In this document: piece after piece, positions 16,158-23,621 of the stretch | Layout: each line of letters opens with the position of its first letter | Numbering within the stretch: the first letter of the stretch is position 1 | Made by a program: the position numbers and the translations under genes | Notes under the pieces: generated by a model | Databases searched by the model: none | What the model saw: only the letters and a program-made list of their open reading frames with translations | Told to the model about the DNA's origin: nothing | Origin: Ruania zhangjianzhongii | Lineage (GTDB): Bacteria; Actinomycetota; Actinomycetes; Actinomycetales; Beutenbergiaceae | DNA: 64,000 bases | Reading direction: 5' to 3' | NCBI RefSeq assembly: GCF_008000995.1 | Contig: NZ_CP042828.1 | Coordinates: 248,001-312,000 of the forward strand

Positions 16158-18425
16158 TCAGGTCTGCGCCGGCGGGATCGGGAAGTTCGCGCGGAACAGG
16201 TTCTCCGGGTCGAACCGGGCCTTCAGCTCGCGCAACCGCGGCAGGTTGGCGCCGAACGCATCGGTCAACCGCTCCGGGCGGGTGTCGGTGTCGAAGGAGA
16301 GGTAGAGGCCGTCGGCGTGCTCGGTCATCTCGGCGTCCCAGACCGCATCGATCCGCTGCTGGTTGGAGGACATCGCGGTGAGCAGGAAGTTCTGCCGCCG
16401 GTGCGGGTAAGCGGTCGCCTCCGAGGCCAGATCGCCGGCAGCGCCCCCGGTCGCCCGCACCTGCAGGAAGTACGCCGCAGGCGAGGCCGCCACCCGTGCG
16501 AATGCGCCGCTCACGTCAGCGTCCAGGTGCTCCACCAGTGCCGAGCGCACCGCCGGGTCTCCGCCGCCGCTGTGCTGACGTTCCGCAGCCTGCAGCACCT
16601 GCGCGTAGGGCAGCAGGTAGGCGCGGTGGTCCAGCAGATCACCGGCTCCGGCGAGCCGCTCCAGCATCGGTACCGCAGCGTCGGTGTCCTCAGTGGCGAG
16701 AACGGTCATCAGCTGCGCCACCGGACCCTGACTGCCCCGGTTCGGCGACAGGATGAGGAAGCTGGTCAGCTCGCGCGGCGAGGTCTGCACCAGCTCACCC
16801 CAGCGCTCGAGCAGCCCGGCCGTGTCGGTCGCGTCCAGGATCATCTGGGAGTACACCACCCGGCGCAGCGGCATCGCCGCCACCTCCACCGAGGTCACCA
16901 CGCCGAAGTTCCCGCCGGCCCCGCGCAGGGCCCAGAGCAGGTCCGGGTTCTCCTCGGCCGAGGCGCGGGCCACGCTGCCGTCGGCCAGCACCACGTCGGC
17001 GGCGAGGACATGGTCGATGGTCAGTCCGTACTGGCGTCCGAGCAGCCCGACCCCACCGGTGGTCGCCAGCCCGCCGACGCCCACCCCGCCGTAGTCCCCG
17101 GAGGAGATTGCCAGCTCGTGGTCGGTCAGGGTGTGGGCGACCTTCTCCCAGGTTGCCCCCGCCCCGAGGCGGACCCTGCGCTCGCCGGCGTCGGCCAGCC
17201 GCACCTCGTCCAGGGCGCGCAGGTCGAGCACGATGCCGCCGTCATTGGTGGAGCGTCCGCTGATCCCGTGTCCGCCGGAGCGCACCCCGAGCGGCACGTC
17301 CTGCTCCCGGGCGTAGCCGAGCGCCTCGACCACCTCCTCGGTGCTTCGGGGAAGCAGCACCAGCCCGGGGGAGCCGGACCGGAGGTAGTTGTGCCGCACC
17401 CCGGCGTAGCCCCGGTCCCCGGGTTCGACCGCGCTCGCGGCCAGCGAGGCCGGGACGGCCTCGTAGTCGATCCCCGGGCGCCGCAGCTCCAGCGCGCCGC
17501 GACCTCGCCGGGTGGCCGCCGCCGTCGTGCCTCTCGCAGTTCGCTCCGCGGCGACCGCCTCGCGTACGGCCGGTGCGATCTCCTCGCCGAAGGTCTGGAT
17601 GAGCTGCGGGTCGTCACCGGAGAGGATGAACGTGCCGATGCCGTCCTCCAGGGCGAAGGCGGTGAGCTCGTCCACCCATTGCGCGACCGGACCCTGCAAC
17701 ATGGCGCCGCGGGACTCGGTGATCGCTCCGCCCACGTTCAGTAGCCGGCGCACCTGCGCGGGGTGGCGCCCGGCTTCCTCGGCGGCCTCGTCGATGATCG
17801 TGTTCCCGCGCGCCAGGTCACCGTCCTTCATGTAGCCGAGTGAGGGCAGCCAGCCGTCCGCCTCCCGCCCGGTCAGCCGCAGCATCCGCGGCTTATAGGC
17901 GCCGAGCCAGATCGGCACGTCATGGGCGGGGGCCGGGCCGCGCTTGGCGCCGGAGACCTGGTAGTGCTCCCCGGCCAGCCGGAACGGCCGGCGCTCGGTG
18001 GAGTCCCACAGGCCGCGAATGATCGCCAGTGCCTCGGTCAGCGCCTGGACCGCTTCACCGGGAGAGCGCCGCGGCCCGCCCATCGCCTCGATCGCGTCCC
18101 AGAAGCCACCGGCGCCCAGACCGAGCGCGATGCGCCCAGCGGAGAGCCGGTCCAACGAGGCCACCGACCGGGCGAGCACCGCGGGCTGACGCAGCGGAAG
18201 GTTCAGCACGTTCCCCGCGATCGTCACCCGCTCGGTCTGCGCCGCCACCCAGCTGATCAGCGTCCAGGTGTCCAGGAAGGCGGGCTGGTACGGGTGGTCC
18301 TGGAAGGTGACCAGGTCCAGACCAGCGGCCTCGGTCAGCTGCGCCAGCTGTACCGGCACGTGCGGGTCGGCGTTCTGCGGGGTCAGGAAGGTGCCGAACT
18401 GGAGGTCGTGGCCGTAGTCGGTCAT
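16158..18425 (-). CDS. Fusion of an LLM-class (luciferase-like) flavin oxidoreductase and a berberine-bridge/PCMH-type FAD oxidoreductase
   Basis: The 755-aa protein joins two redox enzymes. Residues 1-300 are an LLM-class FMN/F420 oxidoreductase (FGTFLTPQNADPHVPVQLAQ, LDLVTFQDHPYQPAFLDTW, LDRLSAGRIALGLGAGGFWD, PIWLGAYKPRMLRLTG). After a linker near 310-330, residues 345 onward are a PCMH-type FAD oxidoreductase (LLPRSTEEVVEALGYAREQ, GVRSGGHGISGRSTNDGG) with the BBE tail RFDPENLFRANFPI. The histidine of GGHGISG is the usual covalent FAD site. The second, cysteine site of berberine-bridge enzymes appears replaced (SSGDYGGVGVGG), so single covalent attachment is likely. The substrate is unknown. 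Confidence 0.85.
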   Translation of the reverse strand: MTDYGHDLQFGTFLTPQNADPHVPVQLAQLTEAAGLDLVTFQDHPYQPAFLDTWTLISWVAAQTERVTIAGNVLNLPLRQPAVLARSVASLDRLSAGRIALGLGAGGFWDAIEAMGGPRRSPGEAVQALTEALAIIRGLWDSTERRPFRLAGEHYQVSGAKRGPAPAHDVPIWLGAYKPRMLRLTGREADGWLPSLGYMKDGDLARGNTIIDEAAEEAGRHPAQVRRLLNVGGAITESRGAMLQGPVAQWVDELTAFALEDGIGTFILSGDDPQLIQTFGEEIAPAVREAVAAERTARGTTAAATRRGRGALELRRPGIDYEAVPASLAASAVEPGDRGYAGVRHNYLRSGSPGLVLLPRSTEEVVEALGYAREQDVPLGVRSGGHGISGRSTNDGGIVLDLRALDEVRLADAGERRVRLGAGATWEKVAHTLTDHELAISSGDYGGVGVGGLATTGGVGLLGRQYGLTIDHVLAADVVLADGSVARASAEENPDLLWALRGAGGNFGVVTSVEVAAMPLRRVVYSQMILDATDTAGLLERWGELVQTSPRELTSFLILSPNRGSQGPVAQLMTVLATEDTDAAVPMLERLAGAGDLLDHRAYLLPYAQVLQAAERQHSGGGDPAVRSALVEHLDADVSGAFARVAASPAAYFLQVRATGGAAGDLASEATAYPHRRQNFLLTAMSSNQQRIDAVWDAEMTEHADGLYLSFDTDTRPERLTDAFGANLPRLRELKARFDPENLFRANFPIPPAQT

Positions 18426-18533
18426 CGCGGGCCCCCAGCGGGGTTAGCAACGGATGGGCTCATGCCAGCAGAACCTCGCCCGCCCGGCAGTCATTCCCGC
18501 CGTGATGTGGCCGCCCTTACCTGGAACCGGCCG

Positions 18534-18547
18534 TATCATCTAGCCCA
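18534..18547 (+). promoter_or_regulatory. Putative promoter -10 for a leaderless DUF2804 transcript
   Basis: TATCAT at 18534-18539 lies eight bases before the ATG at 18548, where there is no Shine-Dalgarno sequence. This is the spacing expected for leaderless translation, common in actinobacteria. No good -35 is visible. Confidence 0.3.
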
Positions 18548-19543
18548 ATGCCTGATCAGCGGGAGCTCACCGAGCCGGTGTCCCTCACCCTGCCTGGCGG
18601 CCGGTTCAACCCCGGTGCCGCCGGCTGGGCGCGTCAGCCGATCGTGGACACCACCGGGATCGGGCGGGGCCGGGGCCGGAACAAGCGCTGGGAGTACTGG
18701 GGTGTGGTGACCCCCGCCCATCTGATCGGGCTGACCATCTCGCATATCGACTATGCGGCGGTGCACGAGCTGTGGGTGCTGGACCGCGCCACCGAGCAGA
18801 CCTGGAGCCAGAGCGCCACCGTGATCCCCGCCCGTGGGGTGCAGCTGCCGGCCGTGTGCGAGGGCGGGCCCTCGCGCGGCTCTGCGAAGGATCTCGCTCT
18901 CGCCATCGATGAGGTCGACGGCGGAACTCGCCTTCGTGCGATCGCGCCCGGTGTGCGTCTGGATCTGCGGGCGGCCCGGCCGGCTGGGCACGAGCGGCTC
19001 GCCGTGGTGGTGCCGTGGAGCAGCACCCGGTTCCAGTACACGGTCAAGGACGTCGCCCGGCCGGCGTCGGGCCGGCTCTGGCTGGACGGGGTGGAACACC
19101 GGCTGCCCGAGGGCTCGTGGGCTGTGCTGGACCACGGCCGCGGCCGGTGGCCGCATGACATCGAGTGGAACTGGGGTGCGGGCTCTGGGGTCAGCGGCGG
19201 CCGGGTGATCGGGCTGCAGGTCGGCGGGAAGTGGACCGAGGGGACCGGGTCCACCGAGAACGCGGTGCTGGTGGATGGCCGGCTGCACAAGCTGCACGGT
19301 GAGCTGGACTGGGACTACGACCTCACCGACTGGCGCAGGCCGTGGCGGGTGTCCGGCCGGGGGTTGGCGGCGGAGTTCGTCCCGTTCTACAACAAGCGCT
19401 CACACACTGATTTCCTCGTGCTCTCCTCCCGTACGGACCAGTGCTTCGGGCACTGGTCCGGGCAGGTGGACCTCGGTGACGGCGAGCGGGTGGTCTTCTC
19501 CGGGCTCGCTGGCTGGGCTGAGGAGGTGCACAACCGCTGGTGA
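18548..19543 (+). CDS. DUF2804 domain protein
   Basis: The 331-aa protein matches the DUF2804 family over its full length. Family-like blocks include GRGRNKRWEYWGVVTPAHLIGLTISHIDYA near the start (opening GRGRNKRWEYWGVV), the central KDVARPASGRLWLDGVEH and GSWAVLDHGRGRWPHDIEWNWGAGSG, and late RPWRVSGRGLAAEFVPFYNK. The beta-rich composition suggests a lipocalin-like or CrtC-like sandwich, as in predicted hydratases, but the activity is unknown. There is no signal peptide. It may be leaderless and diverges from the flavoenzyme fusion gene. Confidence 0.85.
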   Translation: MPDQRELTEPVSLTLPGGRFNPGAAGWARQPIVDTTGIGRGRGRNKRWEYWGVVTPAHLIGLTISHIDYAAVHELWVLDRATEQTWSQSATVIPARGVQLPAVCEGGPSRGSAKDLALAIDEVDGGTRLRAIAPGVRLDLRAARPAGHERLAVVVPWSSTRFQYTVKDVARPASGRLWLDGVEHRLPEGSWAVLDHGRGRWPHDIEWNWGAGSGVSGGRVIGLQVGGKWTEGTGSTENAVLVDGRLHKLHGELDWDYDLTDWRRPWRVSGRGLAAEFVPFYNKRSHTDFLVLSSRTDQCFGHWSGQVDLGDGERVVFSGLAGWAEEVHNRW

Positions 19544-19620
19544 CGCGCCGGTAGTGAGCGTGCCGGTGGACCGCGTCGGTCGACCGGCGGCATGGTGTCG
19601 GCAGGTCTACCGTCGGTGAG

Positions 19621-20592
19621 GTGAGCGAAGCGCAGACGGTCGGCTCCGGGCCTGGTGGCGACCACGCGGGCGAACACCGGATCAGCCTCACGGTGATCCT
19701 CGCGTTCGCCGCGAACCTGCTGATCGCCATCGCCAAGACGGTTGCCGGAGTGATCACCGGGGCGGCATCGATGGTGGCCGAGGCGGCACACTCCTGGGCC
19801 GATTCCGGCAACGAGGTCTTCCTGATGATCGCCGAACGCCGGGCGGCGCGGGCGCCCGATCGCGACCACCCCGCCGGATACGGGCGCGAGGCGTACGTGT
19901 GGTCGATGATGGCTGCGATCGGGCTGTTCGTGGCCGGGGCAGCTGTCTCGATCATGCACGGGGTGCAGGAGCTGCTGGACCCCGAGCCTGCGTCGAACTT
20001 CGTGGTGGCCTATCTGGTGTTCGCCGTGGCGTTCGTCCTGGAAGGCATCTCCTTCCTGCAGGCTTTCCGGCAGATGCGTGCCGAGGCACGGGCCTCCGGC
20101 CGGGACCTGATCGACCAGGCAGTGGCCACCTCCGATCCCACCTTGCGCGCGGTGTTTGCTGAGGACTTCGCCGCAGTGGTCGGCATCCTGATCGCCACCG
20201 CCGGTGTGCTCGCGCACGACCTGACCGGGTCGCCGATACCGGACGCAGTCGGCTCGATCCTGGTGGGCCTGCTGCTCGCAGTGGTCGCCGTCGTACTCGT
20301 CGGCCGGAACCGGGATTTCCTGGTGGGCCAGGTGCTGCAGCCGGCGAAGCGGGCACTGGTGATCGACGGACTGCGTCAGCACGCCGAGATCGACCGGCTG
20401 ACCATGCTGCATGTGGAGTACGTCGGCCCGCGGAAGGTGCTCCTGGTGGCCCAGGTGGACCTGGTGGGCGATGCCCCCGAGCACGAGCTCGGCGAGCGGT
20501 TACGTCGGCTGGAGCGGGAGCTGGAGAGCAAGCCGGCTGTGATTCGCGCGATCCTCAGCCCGGCCGCGTCCGATGAGGCGGACCTGACCTGA
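19621..20592 (+). CDS. Cation diffusion facilitator (CDF) family metal transporter
   Basis: The GTG-started 323-aa protein has six predicted membrane helices and a cytosolic C-terminal domain, the standard CDF layout. Metal-site residues are visible as MVAEAAHSWADSGNEVFL in helix II (HxxxD) and in helix V (VFAEDFAAVVGILIATAGVL). The segment RDHPAGYGREAYVWSMMAA is typical. The C-terminal domain (VEYVGPRKVLLVAQVDLVGD) is shorter in histidines than zinc-specific members. It probably exports Zn, Fe, Mn or Co by proton antiport; the metal cannot be read from sequence alone. It lies 77 bases behind DUF2804. Confidence 0.9.
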   Translation: MSEAQTVGSGPGGDHAGEHRISLTVILAFAANLLIAIAKTVAGVITGAASMVAEAAHSWADSGNEVFLMIAERRAARAPDRDHPAGYGREAYVWSMMAAIGLFVAGAAVSIMHGVQELLDPEPASNFVVAYLVFAVAFVLEGISFLQAFRQMRAEARASGRDLIDQAVATSDPTLRAVFAEDFAAVVGILIATAGVLAHDLTGSPIPDAVGSILVGLLLAVVAVVLVGRNRDFLVGQVLQPAKRALVIDGLRQHAEIDRLTMLHVEYVGPRKVLLVAQVDLVGDAPEHELGERLRRLERELESKPAVIRAILSPAASDEADLT

Positions 20593-20751
20593 GTGAACGC
20601 TCGCCGGAGGCGATCGCGAGCCGGCAGCCGAGGTGGGTGTAGCTCTGCGGCTCTCCTGGACCGATCGCGACTGAGAGGTCGGCGTCGCAGCGATGGCACG
20701 AATATCTGGGGTGAGGTGGACAGGGGCGAAAAATCGAACGGTTGGTCGGGA

Positions 20752-20781
20752 TTGGTCATTACCGGGCACCCTGAATACGCT
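20752..20781 (+). promoter_or_regulatory. Putative promoter giving a leaderless GH42 mRNA
   Basis: TTGGTC (20752-20757) and TACGCT (20776-20781) are 18 bases apart. The ATG of the GH42 gene follows the -10 by six bases and has no ribosome site, so transcription probably starts at or near the start codon. Confidence 0.35.
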
Positions 20782-20787
20782 TTCGCC

Positions 20788-23190
20788 ATGGCCGACGATG
20801 TCACCGACCCCTCCGCCGACACTGCTGCGCCGCTCGCACCGGCGGAGCAGGCGTCCACCGAGTCCGCTCCAGCGGCCGAATCGACAGGTACGGACGCCGC
20901 TTCCGCTGAAGCGCCGGAGGACCAGAAGAACGAGCAGGCCGATACCGCTTCCGCTGAAGCGCCGGAAGCCGATGCGGTGACCGAGGGCTCGAGCACCGCT
21001 TCCGCTGAAGCAGGTGAGGGTTCCGCTACCAGCGCCACCGATGACGCTTCCGCTGAAGCGTCCGAGGCGGAGGCCGAGCCGGCCGCTGAGGGCGAGGGAA
21101 TCGCCGAGGCGGAGGTCGAGTCTGCGGCGGAGGAGACCGGGGCCGAGCCGGAGCCCGCGCCCACCCCCGCGAAGCCGGCCACTCCGGACTGGCCGATCGG
21201 CCTGACCGCCCTCGGCTACGGCGGCGACTACAACCCCGAGCAGTGGCCGATGCACGTGCGCCTCGAGGACGTGGAGCTGATGCGCGAGGCCGGCATCAAC
21301 CTGGTCAGCCTGGCGATCTTCGCCTGGGCCAGCATCGAGCCGCGTGAAGGCCGGTACGAGTGGGCGTGGCTGGACAACATCATGGACCGGCTCTCCGCCG
21401 CCGGGGTCAAGGTCGCCCTGGCCACGGCGACCGCCTCGCCACCGCCGTGGCTGACCATGAAGAACCCGGAGATCCTGCCGCGCACGGCGGAGGGGGTGGT
21501 GCTGAACCAGGGGGGCCGGCAGGCCTACGCGCCCTCGTCCACGGTGTACCGCGACTATGCGGTGAAGATGGCCAAGGCGATGGCTGAACGCTACGGCGAG
21601 CACCCGGCGCTCGCCCTGTGGCACATCGACAACGAGATCGGTTGCCATACGCCGCACGACTTCTCTGAGTCTGCCACCCGCGCGTTCCGCACCTGGCTAC
21701 GCCGCAAGTACCGCACGATTGACCGGTTGAACGACGCGTGGGGCACCGCCTTCTGGTCCCAGCGTTACGGCGCCTTCAAGGACGTGCTGCCGCCACTGGT
21801 CGCACCCACCTACGCCAACCCGAGCCAGCAGCTGGATTTCGCCCGGTTCTCCTCGGACACGATGCTCGAGTACTACCGCAAGCTGCGCGACGCGGTCCGC
21901 CCGATCACGCCGAAGGTGCCCTCCACCACCAACTTCATGGTGTCCCTGAACACGAAGTGGATGGACTACTTCCGCTGGGCCGAGGAGGTGGACGTGGTCG
22001 CCACCGACCACTACACCATCGCGGCCGACCCGGAACGCGAGATCGACCTGGCGCTGGCAGCGGATATGACCCGTGGCGTGGCCCAGGGCAAGCGCTGGAT
22101 CCTGATGGAGCACTCCAGCGGCGCAGTGAACTGGCAGCCGCACAACCGTGCCAAGGGCCCGGGGGAGATGCTGCGCAACTCCCTGTCCCATGTGGCCCGC
22201 GGTGCCGACTCGGTGATGTTCTTCCAGATTCGCGCGTCCAAGGCCGGGGCGGAGAAGTTCCACTCGGCGCTGATCCCGCATGCCGGCCGGGACTCAGCCA
22301 TCTGGCGGGAGTCGGTGCGCCTGGGTGAGGTACTCGGCTCGCTCAGTCCGGTGCTCGGCAGCACGGTGCGGGCCAAGGCCGCCCTGATATTCGACTATCA
22401 GGCCTGGTGGGCCACCGAGCTGGACTCCCACCCGAGCGAGGACGTCAGCTACGCCGATCGGATCCGTGCGCTCTACCGCGAGCTCTGGTACCGGGGCGTG
22501 CCGGTGGACGTGGTGCAGCCGAGCGCGGACCTGTCCGGCTACGACCTGGTGCTGGTCCCCACCCTCTACCTGGTCAAGGACGCGGATGCGGAGAACATCG
22601 CCGCCGCTGCCGAGGCCGGGGCCACGGTGGCGATCACCTACTTCTCCGGCATCGTCGACGAGAACGACCAGGTCCGCCTGGGTGGCTACCCGGGCGCGTT
22701 CCGCGAGCTGCTCGGCGTGCGCAGCGACGAGTTCTTTCCGCTGCTCGACGGCGAGGCAGTCACCCTGGACGACGGCAGCAGCGCCGATGTGTGGACCGAG
22801 CGGATCGAGCTGACCAGCGCCGAGGCGCGGCGCAGCTTCACCGACGGCCCGCTGCCCGGCGGTCCGGCGATCACCCGCAACCAGGTGGGCGAGGGGGCTG
22901 CCTGGTACGTGGCCACCCGTCAGGACGAGGCCGGCACCGGTGCGCTGCTGGATGCGCTGCTCGCCGAGTCGGGGGTGCAGCCCGTGGCTCAGGTGCCGCG
23001 CGGAGTCGAGGCGATGCGCCGAGTGGCCGAGGACGGCACCGAGTTCCTGTTCCTGCTCAACCACACCGACACCCAGGCCCAAGTGCCGGCGAACGGCACG
23101 GACCTGGTCACCGGTGTGGCGGTGACGGACACGCTCACCCTGGCGGCTGGCGATGTCGCGGTGGTGCAGGAGGACCCTGCGGCTCAGTAA
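20788..23190 (+). CDS. GH42 beta-galactosidase with an acidic repetitive N-terminal extension
   Basis: I place the start at ATG 20788 (MADDVTDPSADTAAP), giving 800 aa; the open frame extends 65 codons further upstream without coding character. Residues 1-130 are an Ala/Glu/Ser-rich extension with four copies of ASAEA. The GH42 barrel starts at LTALGYGGDYNPEQWP. The acid/base glutamate is in WHIDNEIG (about 280) and the nucleophile in ILMEHSSGAVNWQ (about 440). The trimerisation and C-terminal domains follow. Lacking a signal peptide, it should act in the cytosol on imported beta-galactosides. No sugar transporter is adjacent. The N-terminal tail is unusual for GH42. Confidence 0.93.
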   Translation: MADDVTDPSADTAAPLAPAEQASTESAPAAESTGTDAASAEAPEDQKNEQADTASAEAPEADAVTEGSSTASAEAGEGSATSATDDASAEASEAEAEPAAEGEGIAEAEVESAAEETGAEPEPAPTPAKPATPDWPIGLTALGYGGDYNPEQWPMHVRLEDVELMREAGINLVSLAIFAWASIEPREGRYEWAWLDNIMDRLSAAGVKVALATATASPPPWLTMKNPEILPRTAEGVVLNQGGRQAYAPSSTVYRDYAVKMAKAMAERYGEHPALALWHIDNEIGCHTPHDFSESATRAFRTWLRRKYRTIDRLNDAWGTAFWSQRYGAFKDVLPPLVAPTYANPSQQLDFARFSSDTMLEYYRKLRDAVRPITPKVPSTTNFMVSLNTKWMDYFRWAEEVDVVATDHYTIAADPEREIDLALAADMTRGVAQGKRWILMEHSSGAVNWQPHNRAKGPGEMLRNSLSHVARGADSVMFFQIRASKAGAEKFHSALIPHAGRDSAIWRESVRLGEVLGSLSPVLGSTVRAKAALIFDYQAWWATELDSHPSEDVSYADRIRALYRELWYRGVPVDVVQPSADLSGYDLVLVPTLYLVKDADAENIAAAAEAGATVAITYFSGIVDENDQVRLGGYPGAFRELLGVRSDEFFPLLDGEAVTLDDGSSADVWTERIELTSAEARRSFTDGPLPGGPAITRNQVGEGAAWYVATRQDEAGTGALLDALLAESGVQPVAQVPRGVEAMRRVAEDGTEFLFLLNHTDTQAQVPANGTDLVTGVAVTDTLTLAAGDVAVVQEDPAAQ
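20899..21064 (+). repeat. Four copies of CGCTTCCGCTGAAGC inside the GH42 gene
   Basis: The 15-base core recurs near 20899, 20944, 20996 and 21045, the first two with identical CGCCGGA extensions. Each copy contains the hairpin arms GCTTC/GAAGC. Conservation at DNA level, including third codon positions, points to recent duplication of the ASAEA-encoding unit. Confidence 0.75.
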
Positions 23191-23435
23191 CCCCGGTCGC
23201 GCGGGTCCCCGGTCTCCGGCGGCGGCCGGTGCTCCACAGTGTTGATGTGGTGGGTGCGTGCCCGCTGGGCGTTGATCACCAGCGCGAGGATGACCGTCAG
23301 CGCTCCGGCCCCCATGCAGATGTACCCGACCATGGTCAGGTCCACCACATCCCAGCTGTCCCGCACGGCAAAGCTAAGGATCGCCCCGACGACGATCAGA
23401 AATATTCCGCCACCGACACCCATCGCAACGACCAT
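23184..23435 (-). CDS. DUF6458-family small membrane protein
   Basis: I take the ATG at 23435 (AGGA four bases upstream); 23423 is an alternative and matches the usual MG(I/V)G opening better. The protein is about 83 aa with two membrane helices: GVGGGIFLIVVGAILSFAV and MVGYICMGAGALTVILALVI, separated by RDSWDVVDLT. This is the standard DUF6458 architecture found across actinobacteria. The short tail is basic and Pro-rich. Function is unknown. Its 3' end overlaps the end of the convergent GH42 gene by a few bases. Confidence 0.78.
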   Translation of the reverse strand: MVVAMGVGGGIFLIVVGAILSFAVRDSWDVVDLTMVGYICMGAGALTVILALVINAQRARTHHINTVEHRPPPETGDPRDRGY

Positions 23436-23621
23436 CCTTTCCTGTGGGCGCGTTTGCCGCCCTCTCCTGGGGCACTGTTCGTCACCCTCACGGGGCATCC
23501 TGCTAGGTGTACCGGTGCGGCGCATCCCGGACGCCGGAAATACCGCCCCGGTAAGCGTTCACCGCTTCCCGGAGCACTGCGATAATGTGAGGCCACCACT
23601 CAGCCCTGAGAAAGGACGACG

